Below, piece by piece: positions 47,810 through 58,939 of a DNA stretch of 64,000 nt (its first letter is position 1; each line of letters starts with the position of its first letter). The notes under the pieces are model-generated. The model had not been told where the DNA came from. It searched no databases and worked only from the letters and a program-made list of their open reading frames with translations. A program made the translations under genes and the position numbers. Source of the stretch: Callorhinus ursinus. Its lineage: Eukaryota; Chordata; Mammalia; Carnivora; Otariidae. The DNA lies in the NCBI RefSeq assembly GCF_003265705.1, contig NW_020312904.1, forward strand, positions 2,793,936 through 2,857,935. Reading direction: 5' to 3'.

Positions 47810-49390
47810 AATCAAGATGCAAAGAAAATACTTCAAACGGTAAAAAAAATCCATTTTAAAGAGATACTGTTTATAATAGCAGCAAAAAATATGATAATTA
47901 AGAACGAATCTAATAAAACACACACAAGACCTTTTATGGAGTACATTCTAAAACTACACTGAAATGGCCTAGAACATGGAAAATCCACACGTTGGTGACA
48001 AGGGAGACTGGGTTTCACCAAGACGTCCATCCTCCCAAACTGGTCTCCAGACTCTGTGCAACTCCCACCACACAACCAGCAGACAGTAAACACCAACGGG
48101 GCACACAGAAGCTGGGGCCATCTGACCGTGAGGCTCAGGTGGGCGTGCCAGGGCCTGAGGCCTACCAGCAAAGGGGGGGCTGGGGCTCCACCCGCATGCA
48201 GGGCCACTCAGGACGCAGCTGAACTCACTGGCCAATGTAGTGTTGAGGGAAGACACCTTGAATTCTGGGCCGAAACAGAGACCACGGAAACACATGTACA
48301 AGGGAGGCTGCAAATGCAGGCAGACAAGGTGGCGGCCATGCACGGGGCCGGGCCCGACGGGTCACTCCATGGGCAAGTTCACTGGATTCCTACCTCACAT
48401 CGTGCACAGCAGGCAACGACAGATGCGTGGAACATCTGAAGAGACGGAGAAGTTCGACCACATGGAAACAAGGAACTTCTGGTCCCCAAAAGCCGCCAAG
48501 AAGTGAGAAGCGGCCACGGCATTGAAGAGGACGCGTGTGACCCGCAAACTGACAAAGACTTAGAATCCTTAACATATAAAGATCAGCAGCCGGTAAAAAA
48601 TTAGATCAACAACCCCCCAAAAAACGGGCAAAAGACAGAAACAAGCATCTCGCAGAACAGGCAAGACAGGAGCCCATAAATCCAGGGAGAGGTGCTTGCT
48701 GCCACCTGGACAAGAGACATGCAGATGAAGGCCACCACAAGAATGCCTGCCGGAGGGACACCAAGTGGGAAGTGCTGGTGGAGATGCGGAGCGCGGGACT
48801 CACATTCCGCAGGCGAGCTCTCGAGGAGCACAGCCCACCTGGGAGCAGCTGACACCAGCCTGCGGGTTCAACAGGCTCACACCCCAGCACACAACCGGTT
48901 CACGTCTACGGCAGTGCCCCAGAGAAACTCCGGCCCGTGGACACCTGCAAGAAAGTGCCTGAAGGTCCCGAGCACAGAACACGAGACACCACCCAAATAC
49001 CTGACAACGGGAAGAAGGCCGCAGAAAGTGTGCGATATTTAAATGATGGACTGTTACACAAGCAGACACAAGACTGGATGAATCTGAGAAAATAACACGG
49101 AAGAAAACCACCAGCTGCAGCAGGACAAGGCTACTGGAGGAAGGACGCGGCCCCCACTGCTTCCTGGATACGGACTGACCACAACACCACACGACACGCA
49201 CTGAGGTCGTGGGGAATCACAGAGTCAGGAGGTGGGTCATGTCCTGGGGGCCCCTTGAGGGCAGTGTGAGAACCGGGAGCAGCTCCAACACGATGGGCCC
49301 CACGCGAGTGGGGTTCCCGGTCCTCAGTGGGAATGGACACGAGTGTATGTGCTCCACCTACACATGCCTGTACCCTTTATGTGCATCAAT
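47810..49390 (+). mobile_element. Old L1 ORF2 portion, sense
   Basis: Follows the young L1 directly. 'atccattttaaagagatactg', 'aatggcctagaacatgg', 'aaaaacgggcaaaagacag', 'gacaagagacatgcagatgaa' and 'gatggactgttacacaag' are L1 ORF2-type blocks at high divergence. No frame remains. Confidence 0.6.
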
Positions 49391-49579
49391 ATTACACACA
49401 AACTATTTTAAGAACAATCAGCGGTTCTTGTCCGGGACTATGTTCACAAGGGCTACCCCCAAACCTGTGATGGGTAAGCACCCCAACTGCACCAACCATC
49501 TCACTAGTTCCGTGGGAACCCGCCACCCCGACGGAGGAAACGCCCTCCCCACAGGCATTTCCAGATCCCCAGCTCTTAC

Positions 49580-49642
49580 CTCTGTCACTTTGGGTTGAAG
49601 TATTAATGCTTCTGGACTCATTCGAGGGATGTCTATGTGGAT
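49580..49642 (-). CDS. TBC1D22A: TBC1D22A short exon with arginine finger
   Basis: This 63-bp exon (21 codons, phase 0 at both ends) lies between a TCTCCAG acceptor and an ACAGAG|GTAAGA donor on the minus strand. It encodes IHIDIPRMSPEAL and ends QPKVTE. IHIDIPR fits the TBC motif IxxDxxR, whose Arg is the catalytic arginine finger inserted into the Rab active site. The MSPEALILQPKVTE segment separates TBC1D22A from TBC1D22B, which as I remember it has a different Pro/Gln-rich sequence here. A skipped transcript would stay in frame but lose the catalytic arginine, so alternative splicing here would change activity without truncating the protein. The intron that follows is 24,988 bp and contains a 6-kb L1 in the opposite orientation. 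Confidence 0.95.
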
Positions 49643-49699
49643 CTGGAGATGCAGGAGAAAGACGTATTACTTTACAAGATGACAAATGTCATTATAAGC

Positions 49700-51950
49700 A
49701 TGCGATTAAAATAGCAATCCTTAACAATAGCAATGAGTTTACTCTGGACTCTAAGCTGCTCCCACTCTGAAAACACGAATTCCTTATGTCACCGAGTTCG
49801 GCTCCAGAGGAGGTGGCCGGTTCTACCTGAATGGGGCTCCCCGAGTCCCAGCGTGAAGGCTTACCTGACACTTCCCAACCAAACAGTTGCTGCTGCGTGA
49901 TTAGGAAGAGAGCGGCCCTCAGCTCTTTAGCAACATAATCCATAGCACTTAGCAAACATTGATTTCCAGCCCTGGACACGGGCAGCACCTCAGGGACAAG
50001 TTCTTGGCGGTGACCGCTTCTTCGTGGCACCCAGGCCACATTCTTCTCCACTTCACAGAGTCTGTGGGGTCCAGGGCACTCCTCAAAGGAAGCACTTGAG
50101 AACCTCTGCTGGTGTCGGCTGATCCCTACTTGGCCCTTGCCTGGCCTGAGTCATCACGAAGGCCCCCACTCTGCACAGGAAAACACCTCCCTGTTCAAGC
50201 AGCAACCAAGTAAGAGCGTTCAGGCCTTGAGCTGGCATCACAGGCTGGCTCCGAATACCCCACACAAATATCTCCCACTGGCCAACACGGTCACCATCCC
50301 CATCACCCAGGGAAAGGTCCGCTGAAGGAAGACGTGCACATTTTAATGCCAAGAGGGCATCTACAATTCAGGTCCGTCCCCGTCTTCGTACGTGACCACA
50401 AGGATCCTCCTATCCACGGGACCAGGACAGTGTCCACACTCTGCCTTATTAGCACTCCAGCCTTGGACTCAGGCCCTGGGACTCGGCGTCCTTGTCCAGA
50501 AGGTGCCTGTCATACCTCAAAGGGTGACTGGTGAAGACAGCACAAGGTGGATCGACAGCCTAGGGAGCCCCGCCAACCGTGCCATTCTAAAGCGTGGGGG
50601 CTGCTTCCCCACTGACGGGCTCCTGACTGGGGCTCTTCCCTCAGGGGAGAACCAGGAAACCAGCAGCCCCTCAGAAGCACCCAGCCAAGGGGGGAGAACC
50701 AGGAGGGAGTTGGGGGCCAGTGGACTCCGCATCCAGGGAGCAGAGACCATGGGCAGCAATGAAGGACGGTGGGAAGGAAAGTGAGAGGTAAGGAGCCGGA
50801 CAAGAGCAACACAGGAAACGATCGGCCCCAAGCCCTCTGAGCAACCCGGGGAAGATCGAGGAAGCGGAGGCGTGCCTGTGGCCCGATGTGCAAAGGAGGC
50901 CTGCGGGCAGTGGGGCTGGGAGGGAGGGGCGTACCATCCAGCCTGCGGGGCCCGAGGATTCCAGCCCGATCGCACCCCCTGCACCAGGGCATCCTCAAGG
51001 GCCACCCTCAGAACACTGCCCCCGTGCCATCATACTCAGGCACACGTCTGCCCCCTTACACAAGAGCTGCCCATCATGTGCCTTCTGAGTGGCCAGGAGA
51101 GCAGGCACCGTAATTCCACCCACCGTCATCTGTGCCAACAGGAGGGGGAGGTCCAACCTGAGAGGGGCTGCTGCATGAGGCTGGGCACAAGCGGCTCTGT
51201 GGGCCCCTCCAGGCCACCTGCTCCCCACGTACAGGACTGAGATGTAGGGAGGCCCAGACGATCTGCAGAACTCCTCCCTTCTAGGGAGAACACATCGGAT
51301 GAATCTTGAATCTGACTGACTCGGTGTGCTCTGGGCATGACGTCTTCCCCCAGACACTAAGCACACGGACAGAGGACACAGAGGGATGTGAAAGCAGGCC
51401 GCGGCCCCGCGCTCCTGCCACCTCCTGGCAGTGTGGGAGGGCGGGGCAACCACCAGGAGCGGGCAGCAGGGAGACAGCAGGTGCCCAAGCCCCAGACCAG
51501 CCCAGGCTCTGCCTGGACAGAACAGCGTGTCGGAGACAAAAGCAGCAAAGACAGCACGGGGTCCACCTCCAGGGGGCGGGTCTGCAAAGCCAGCAGGCCA
51601 ACCAAACTGCCATGGGCGACGTTGTTCTCAGCTATATTAATGTAGAAACATTCTGGGAACTCACAATAATATGGAAGCTTTTTATTACCTATCATAGTAA
51701 CTGAAGAAAGATGCATGTAACCCATTTTTAATTAACTTTCCCTTATGAAATTCATAATAGAATACAGCTTGGTAAATCTTACAGATAGGTGCTGGTATCG
51801 TCATTTGGAAGTCTTTTTCTGTGAATGAAAATTCATGAGAAACACATATTCAAAACAATACCAAATTGGCCCATTCCCTAAAATGAGTGAAGTGTAAAGA
51901 AAAACCAGGTAACCTAATATTTCCCTGACCAAATCCAAATGCAATCTCTC
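49700..51950. other. Intron between exons, no second gene seen
   Basis: GC-rich stretches at 50.4-51.6 kb hold long overlapping open frames on both strands without domains or splice borders. No repeat was recognised with confidence. Confidence 0.5.
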
Positions 51951-51981
51951 TCACATCAGGTTCTCACGCCCTAGTAGCCAC

Positions 51982-52198
51982 CGAGGCAGAGGATGAGCCA
52001 GAGGCAGGGGCCCCGAGGCAGAGGATGAGCCAGAGNNNNNNNNNNGATGAGCCAGAGGCAGAGGGCCCCGAGGCTGAGGATGAGCCAGAGGCTGAGGGCC
52101 CTGAGGCAGAGGATGAGCCAGAGGCAGAGGCCCCGAGGCTGAGGGCCCCGAGGCAGAGGATGAGCCAGAGGCAGAGGGCCCCAAGGCTGAGGGTCCCG
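51982..52198. repeat. 33-bp VNTR with sequence gap
   Basis: Units carrying gaggatgagccagag recur at about 51989, 52021, 52043 (in the gap), 52076, 52109 and 52156. Spacing is 32-33 bp, with one unit extended. Because 33 is a multiple of three, the plus-strand frame stays open and reads DEPEAEGPEAE repeatedly. Ten Ns interrupt it, and the true copy number may be larger. Confidence 0.95.
52036..52045. other. Assembly gap (10 N)
   Basis: Ten unknown bases lie inside the VNTR. The fixed round length suggests an arbitrary placeholder for an unresolved repeat. Confidence 0.98.
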
Positions 52199-52199
52199 C

Positions 52200-53310
52200 C
52201 CCAGGAGGCAACAGAAGCGGGTTCCTGCCCTCTTCTGGGTCCTCACTGTCAAGCAGGACAATCCTCCGAGCTCCACTGCATCCCATCCATGAGGAAGATA
52301 TTCCCCCAGAATCCATTAACCTACCTTAAAGAACCTCTGGTGATCAGTCAGAGGGAAGGCCTGTGTTTGGAGCTTTCTAACAGATCTATACCGAAATGAC
52401 AGAGAGACGTGGATAGCCCACATTTGAGGCAGAAAAATTCGGCAAGGCTCCTTCACCTAGAAGAAGGATTTCCAAAAGGAAATATCCAGTACTGACAAGT
52501 CTCAGGAAAGTCAGAAGTTGATTTCAGAAACAGGAGGCAGGGCTACCAGTTAAGAATGACCTTTTTGTTTAAATGCAGCACAAAAATAAGTAAGAGAATG
52601 AATGAATGCAGCACAAAGCATTCTGAATTCTCACATATTACAAAGACAGAATTACAAAGCCCTCAAAAAGCTAATAGCAAATTCTGAATGTATTGTGAAC
52701 TGTAAATCAATTTTAAGTACTTTTCCCATTATATACACCATCTTGTCAATGGACTGTTCAAGAAGCCATAATGATACCCATTTTGTATTAAACTAAACAG
52801 CAGAAACGATAAAGTGGCCACACGTGTTGCTATGGACTGAGCTGTGTGCCCCCGAATCCAGCTGACGAGCACAGCTCTTGTCCATCCAAATCCCGTCCCC
52901 CAGTGCCCCAGGGGGCCCCGCGCCCACGCAGCCCACAGAGACTCTCCTCTGATCGGCCCAGCAGCCAATGCCTGCTCCCGAGCCTTCAAGTCAGACGGCA
53001 GCTCACTGAGCCAAGAGGTAACCCCCACTCCTGAGCCAGGTCTTCGGGCCCTGGCAAAGGATCTTAGGCTTCCTTTTGTAACCAATTAAAAACAACCTTT
53101 TCACTTTCGTAGAAGGAGCCGTACATGAGCGTACTATTATTATGGTTATGGCAATACTATTATTAAAAGCATACTGTTATTTATTCTCAAGTTTAGTTAT
53201 TAGAACACACTAATCTGTGACCCAGTTTGGGACACGCAAGAGAGAACACTCCCTCCTACCAATCATCACCAAGTTAAAGTTCTTCACAGAACATGAAACA
53301 GGGGAGAGGA
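52200..53310. other. Intron, no supported feature
   Basis: AT-rich at 52380-52820, GC-richer at 52840-53060. No secure repeat or exon was seen before the 53317 donor. Confidence 0.5.
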
Positions 53311-53316
53311 GCTCAC

Positions 53317-53445
53317 CTGCCTGTAGGTGTCCTGGTGAACATCATCATTCCGAGAGTCGTAATAGTGCTCAATAAAAGCAAAATACTCTTTCTGTTTTCT
53401 CTGGAGAGTGGCTGGTCTTCGGTCCACATTGGCAGGAAGGTAACC
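53317..53445 (-). CDS. TBC1D22A: TBC1D22A internal exon, TBC domain
   Basis: This 129-bp exon (43 codons, phase 0 at both ends) is read on the minus strand. The acceptor is a long T-rich tract ending CACACAG. The donor is AGGCAG|GTGAGC. It opens with GYLPANVDRRPATLQRKQ, joining in frame to the preceding exon's WKLLS, and continues through EHYYDSRNDD to DTYRQ. The Tyr- and charge-rich helix ahead of the arginine finger is characteristic of TBC1D22 proteins. There is no stop or frameshift. Because its length is a multiple of three, skipping it would keep the frame but remove 43 residues of the TBC fold. The downstream intron (3,674 bp) is the shortest visible in this gene and holds a 33-bp VNTR. 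The call rests on recognising the peptide; a protein alignment would confirm it. Confidence 0.95.
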
Positions 53446-53784
53446 CTGTGTGAGAAAAAGAACAAAAACAAAAAGTGTATATGGTTAACGCTGGATTCAC
53501 CATTCTGAAATGGGATTCTGAAATTGGACACGGGGGAGCATAATGAGCTGTGAAAACAGAAACAGACATCAAGGAAATCAGCTGGCTGGCCTCTGAGGCT
53601 CGGACACACGCAGCCTTCGCCAGGCCAGCCACCAGGGACTCACGGCCACAGGGTGGGAGCCAGACTGCAGCCTCTGGCAGGCTGGTCCTTCGTGCTCTTC
53701 CAGAGCAGGACTGAGAGGAGCCCCTAGCTCTCTAAATGCCTCGTGTGCCTCAAAGGATTCAGAAGTCGGCAGGTCTTATGACAA

Positions 53785-53882
53785 CAGAACACACGTGTGC
53801 ATGTGCACGCTCACATGTACACACAACAGAGGCCTGTATGCGTACGTGTGTATGTAATACGCATACACGCACACATGTACAG
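53785..53882. repeat. Degenerate CA/GT-alternating tract
   Basis: acacacgtgtgcatgtgcac, followed by gtgtatgtaatacgcataca and cgcacacatgtacag. It is an imperfect microsatellite with inverted CA and GT blocks. Confidence 0.7.
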
Positions 53883-54029
53883 ACTGTCACCTATGCAAAT
53901 GTTCCCCTCTCTGCAGAGACCGCTGGGCGCCTGGCAGTGCAGCCCCAGTACATAAAGTGAACTCAAATCCAGAAGGGCTGGGCAGGTCCGGGTGGTCATG
54001 AAGAGCCCAGACTCAGGGCCACACTGCTT

Positions 54030-54750
54030 GGTGTTTTATATGCTTTTTATTTCTTTGTTTCTCCTTTTAAATCAACATTGACATGTCACATATAAAATGT
54101 GCCGCTTTTAAGTAAATAGTTCTGTGACCCTGGATGAGCGTCCACAGCTGTGTAACTGCTACCCCAGTGAAGCGACAGAGCATTTCTATCACCCCAAAAC
54201 CCTCCCTGTGCCCGCAGCAGTCCATCCCCACACTCACAACTGGAGAGTCCGGGGAGCTGCTCGCCCCCTCACCAGGAAGCACTGAGGCCTGGCCTAGAAC
54301 GTCAGGCACACAGAATCCTTTGGGGACCCACGCTTGGTTTTCACTCAGCCTCACGGTCTTTGTGATTCATCTGAACTGAAGTGTGAGCCAGCAGTTACTT
54401 CCTTGGCTTAGGGAGCAGTATTCCGCGGTACGGACGGGGCACTTGGCCGGGCCATACTCTGGTTACTGACCATCGGGGCTGGTGCTAGTTTGGGGCTATT
54501 ATGAATAAAGCTTGTTACAAATATTCTAGTACGAGGGTTTTATGGCTATGCACTTTGATTTCTCATGGTTCCACACCTAGGGGTGGACTTACTGGCTCAC
54601 TGTGCAGGTGCATGTTTCGCTTCCTAAGAAACTGCCAGACCTTCCACAGAGTGATCGTACGGTTTCACATTCCAACTAACAGCGCGTCTGAGAATCTCAA
54701 ATGCTCCACACCCTCCCTGACACTTAGTATTGTCCTTCTTTAAATATTAG
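54030..54750 (-). mobile_element. Old L1, antisense, first part
   Basis: Antisense ORF2/3' UTR landmarks: 'gctattatgaataaagcttg', 'ctaggggtggacttactgg', 'aagaaactgccagaccttcc' and 'tttcacattccaactaacagc'. It is interrupted at about 54750 by younger inserts and continues at about 55490-55815. Confidence 0.75.
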
Positions 54751-54754
54751 CCGT

Positions 54755-54870
54755 CCTGGGGGTGCTTGGCTGGCTCAGTCAGGGGAGCATGCATCTCTTG
54801 ATCTCGGAGTTGTCAGTTCAAGCCCCGTGTTGGGTGTAGAGATTACTTTAAAAAATAAATAAAATCTTTA
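54755..54870 (+). mobile_element. Short older CAN-SINE-like element
   Basis: A diverged head (GGCTGGCTCAGTCAGGGGAG), then 'tgatctcggagttgtcagttc', 'gccccgtgttgggtgtagaga' and a ttactttaaaaaataaataa tail. It lacks the CT-rich body and represents another SINE subfamily. Confidence 0.8.
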
Positions 54871-55375
54871 CAGACAAATACCATATGATTTCAGTTATAT
54901 GTGGAATATGTTTCCAACAGGAAACAAAACAGATGAACACATAGGAAGCGGGGGGAAGAGGGAAGCAAACCATAAGAGACACTTAACAGGGGCGCCTGGG
55001 TGGCTCAGTCGGTTAAGCATCTGCGTTCAGCTCAGGTCATGATCCCAGGGTCCTGGGATCGAACCCCGCATCTGGCTCCCTGCCCAGGGGGGAGCCTGCT
55101 TCTCCCTCTGCCTCTGCCCCTTCCCTTGCTTGTGCTCTCCCTCTCAAAATCTTTAAAAAGAGAGAGAGAGAGAGAGAGAGAGATTCTTAACAACAGAGAA
55201 CAAACAGGGCTAACGGAGGGAGGAGAGTGGGGGTGGGCTAGACGGGAGATGGGGAGGGAGGAGGGCACTTGCTGGGATGCGCACTGGCTGTTGAATGTAA
55301 ATGATAAAACACTGAATTCTACTCCCAAGACCAATATTACACTATATGTTAACTACTAGAATTTTTTTAAAAATT
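54871..55375 (+). mobile_element. L1 3' end (sense) split by a CAN-SINE
   Basis: 'agacaaataccatatgatttc', 'ttatatgtggaatatg', then after the SINE 'gggatgcgcactggctgttg', 'tgataaaacactgaattc' and 'actatatgttaactacta'. It is inserted within the older antisense L1. Confidence 0.8.
54989..55185 (+). mobile_element. CAN-SINE nested in L1 3' end
   Basis: Near-consensus head GGGGCGCCTGGGTGGCTCAG, GGGATCGAACCCCGC block and CT body. The tail ends in a (GA)n run (55158-55183). The short duplication cttaaca is seen at 54982-54988 and 55186-55192. Confidence 0.93.
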
Positions 55376-55485
55376 TGGGGGAAAAAAATAAAAAGGAAGA
55401 CTCTTTTACCCAAAAAAATGTAAAAAATAAAAAATAATAAAATCTTTAAAAAAGATCTCTTTAAAAAAAAATCTTCAAAAAACAA
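55376..55485. repeat. A-rich low-complexity sequence
   Basis: Repeated AATAAA, AAATCTTT and A-runs look like leftover SINE/L1 tails. Confidence 0.7.
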
Positions 55486-55489
55486 TCAG

Positions 55490-55815
55490 CCATTCTACTA
55501 AGTGGCTCTAAATGAATGAGGACCATCTCACGCACCCATTTGCCACTGCTTCTCTTCTTTGGTGAAGGGTCTGTTCAAATCTTTTGCCCATTTTTTAAAT
55601 CCAGTTGTTTGTCCTTCTAGTGAGTTTTATGGTTCTCTATTCTAGACAGAATTTTTGTGTCTAGACACATAATATACATATTATGATTATATTCTCCTAA
55701 TCTGTGGCCTTTTTGTCTCAAACAGCAGGAGTTTTCAAAGTTTTTCTTTTATATTTAGTCCTTCTTCTTTTCTATATAAGAAAGATTCTCTCCTTGTTTC
55801 TTCCCTAGATGTTTT
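55490..55815 (-). mobile_element. Old L1, antisense, continuation
   Basis: 'gtctgttcaaatcttttgccc', 'aatccagttgtttgtcc' and 'ttttcaaagtttttctttt' continue the antisense L1 order from 54750. Confidence 0.7.
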
Positions 55816-55819
55816 AAAG

Positions 55820-56045
55820 CTTGACCTGGCTACCTCCTGCTCATCCCTCAAGCATCTCTTTGATGATAACTCTTCCTCAGGAGGCTTAGCCCGACACCGG
55901 AGGTGGGCTGGCCACGCCGAGCTCCAGCAGCACCTGGCAAGAGACTCCGTCAGAACCAGCCCCTCAGTGTGCCAGCCACGTGGCAGTCAACTTTTTATTA
56001 AGTGAATTTATGTATGAGCAAGTAAGTGAATGGTTGAACAAATAT
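55820..56045 (+). repeat. L2-like 3' end
   Basis: 'gctacctcctgctcatccctc' and 'aactcttcctcaggaggctta', ending 'agcaagtaagtgaatggttg', follow the L2 order. Diverged. Confidence 0.5.
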
Positions 56046-56087
56046 AACCTATATGGTACTTTCTGCCTTTTAAAACTCCCCCACATC

Positions 56088-56290
56088 TGGGGCACCTGGG
56101 TGGCTCAGCTGGTTGAGCATCTGACTTGATTTCGGCTCAGGTCATGATCTCAGGGTCCTGGGATCAGGTCCCTCATCAGGCTCTGCACTCAGCAGGGAGT
56201 CTGCTTGAGAATCTTCCTCTGCCCCTCCTGCTTGTGTACACATGCGCGCGCTCTCTCTCTCTAATAAGTAATTAAGTCTTTTAATAATAA
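56088..56290 (+). mobile_element. CAN-SINE
   Basis: Head GGGGCACCTGGGTGGCTCAG, then CTGACTTGATTTCGGCTCAGG and GCTCTGCACTCAGCAGGGAG, a CT body and an AT-rich tail. No clear duplication was found. It is a middle-aged subfamily. Confidence 0.88.
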
Positions 56291-56619
56291 TACCAATAAA
56301 AGAGGATGTGCAGAGACTGGAGCTGTGGCAGCCACCCTGCGACCATGCGGGAGAACCACGGGCTGCAGGTGCACCGTGAAGAGCCAAGTGGAAGGAGCGC
56401 TGAGCTCAGAGGGTTGCCAGCCTTGACGATGAGGTGGGCCTGAATCCAGCTACAGCTTTTCTGTTGGGTGAGTGCCTCTGTTCCCTTTCTTTTCGGAAGG
56501 CGTTTCCATGAGCATCTATTCTGTTATCAATTACACTCTCGCACACATTTGCTTTAACTCATTTGGGTCATACGAGTTAAGCTTCTTCTTAATAAACACG
56601 TATTGAAACAGAATGTGTG

Positions 56620-57455
56620 TGCACACACTCACCAAAAATGTGTGCAGAATTACCACAAAGTGACCCCATCTCGAGGCCCCTTGGGAGCCTCCCAATCACC
56701 ATCCTTCACCTCCTCCCTGGAGCTAGATCTCTGACTGCTAACACTGGGGTAAATTATGCCTTTTTCTGAACTTTATATAAATGCAATCATTTTTTCCGTC
56801 TGGCTGCTTAAACATTACATTTGAAGAAGTCATTCGTTCTTGTGACATGTGAAGAGTAGGTGCTTTTCATTGTCACGTGTTCCCACGTACCAAACCCATT
56901 CTGTTGACAGACATGTGGGTTGCACCTCTCTCTGTTATAAACACTCCTGTTCCTGTCCTTTGTGGCACGTGGTGTGCATCTCGTCAGGGAGGTACCGAGG
57001 AGGGCGACCCCTGGCTGCACCTCCATTTCACAGACCTCCTGCAGAATTTTCCAGAGTGAAAGCACTCACAAGCACCCACTGTTCCACATCCTTGCCAACA
57101 CTTGGTGCTGTCCACCCTCATCTTAGCCATCCCAATGGGCCTGCGAGGTCTGTCAGACGGTGGCTTTAATCTGCATTTCCCAGAAGACTGACAGGTGCCG
57201 TTGCGTGTCCTCAGCTGTGCAATGCGTGTACAAGTGTAGCCCCGTTTCTATGGGGTCACCCCCGCCTTGCCCGTGCTCCACTGTAGGTGTCTACTGTATT
57301 GTCTGCACGTGAGTCCTCTGTGAGCGTCTCCTCCTCCCCCCTTGCCCATTAATGATGTCTTTTGATGAAGACAAGTTCCTAACTTTAAGAGAGCCCCTTT
57401 TATTAATCTTTTATGATTAGTCTTTCTCATTCCTTTGTAAGAAAATTTCCTTTAT
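56620..57455 (-). mobile_element. Old L1, antisense
   Basis: 'tttatataaatgcaatcattt', 'tccacatccttgccaacactt', 'atcttagccatcccaatggg', 'ttaatctgcatttcccag' and 'aatgatgtcttttgatgaag' are antisense L1 3'-part landmarks at high divergence. Confidence 0.75.
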
Positions 57456-57459
57456 CCAG

Positions 57460-58590
57460 CATCCCGTGCCTACACATTTCACTTTAAAGCCATGCCCGGC
57501 TCCCCACTGTGGTGAAGCAGTGTTCTCCTGTGGAGCCAGCACCCCCACGATCAGACCTCTGCAGCCAGCACCATCCAGAGTACACCGGGGCATCACCCCG
57601 CACAAGGCACTCTGTCAGGTACCCAGCCCTGCCCCTGCTGGGGGGCCGACCACTCCCGGGGCTGGTGAGACCTGACACTGCTTCCTCACGTCGGAGATGC
57701 CTTCACAGACCATCGGTTTGGGAACCACCAGGATCCACCACAACCATCTGACCTTACTGCCGACTTCCAGTCCCCGTCATCTCCTGGAAAAACACAAGTT
57801 GCCACAGCCACAGGCTGAGGAAGCAGGCTGCTCACTGGGCACCGGGCTACACACAGCACTGCCTTGAATCCTGCTCAGTGGACATGCGGTCATTATTCCA
57901 TTTACAGAAGAGGGAAAGCCTCAGGAGTTTCCTTAGTGAGCCCAGGGTTATGGGGCCAGAGGGCACGGTGCAGCCAGCCCTCTTCAGGGGCAGCTGGCTC
58001 AATTCACAGAAACTCAGGGAACAAGTCCCCGCCCTAGGGAGCCATCTACACACACACACACCCTGTTCACTGAGCTCTGCGTGTGTCCCGGGCCCCCAGA
58101 CCCTCGCACCCTCGCACCCTGGGCTCAGCACCAGGAGGCAGAGTCCCTGCGCGCTGCCTCACACTGAGCTCCGGAAGCTGCCAAGGCTTCTGATCATGCC
58201 CCTGCCCAGAGGCGGACACCCTCCCCGCTCTGCCACCAGCCCCTCTGGCTCCCCAGTTCGGGGCCTCTCTCTGAACGCCCGTTCCCTGGGCCGAGACTCC
58301 CGCCTGCACACAGGGCTCAGCAGGCTGGTGGGCGCCAGCAGGCAGAGCGGGGCAGCTGACACGGAGCCGCCTGAGTCCCCAGGCCGCGGAGGCCGAGCGG
58401 CCCCTGACCTCGGCACCAGGGCTGGCCTCTGATCTCCTCCAGCCTGCGCGTGAGGGCCACGGCGGCCTTCCCACAAGCACACTGACTTCTGAGCGCCTCC
58501 CCCGCCCCTGCAGCATCAGAGTAGACGAACTACTTGTTGCCACGGCTTGTGTGCACATCCCTGGAGCTCAGCTCCCTGCACGGCAACCTG
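57460..58590. other. GC-rich intron, CpG-denser patch
   Basis: 58190-58480 is CpG-richer than its surroundings and open on both strands. It lacks splice borders and domain signatures. 57850-57990 has weak antisense MIR/L2-like blocks. Confidence 0.4.
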
Positions 58591-58599
58591 TGGGCACAG

Positions 58600-58935
58600 G
58601 CCCTGCAATCAATTCACGTCTCTTCCAAGCATGCACCAGCCTGGAGCGCACACTCCCCCAGACACCTGCACTCCCTCCTCCGAGTCACCACTCTGACCTC
58701 AGCATCTCCCCCCCACTCCAGGTGGTTCTCAGAGCCGGTCAGATGCGTGGACTTGGCTCACCCTGCCTCTGCCCACTAGACCTGGAGCTCTGAGCTCCGA
58801 ACTCCAGCAGGGCAGGAGGTCTTGCCCTGTGCTCAGGATATCTCCACCCCCGCAAACCCCCCACATTCAGAGTCCCGAGGGGCACACCACGGATACTCAG
58901 TGCAGACTTGCCAAACAAATGAATGATACTGTGCT
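58600..58935 (+). repeat. L2-like element
   Basis: 'tcctccgagtcaccactctg', then 'actagacctggagctctgag', 'agcagggcaggaggtcttgcc' and 'acaaatgaatgatactg' follow the L2 3' order. Diverged. Confidence 0.5.
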
Positions 58936-58939
58936 GATG

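Noticed and set aside
52025..52399. Acidic-repeat protein gene
   Set aside because: The frame is open only because the VNTR unit is 33 bp. There is no start context or splice support, and it lies within an intron. Kept as a finding about the repeat only.
58190..58480. CpG island promoter
   Set aside because: CpG is somewhat raised, but the stretch is short, lacks promoter motifs and has no adjacent first exon in either direction.
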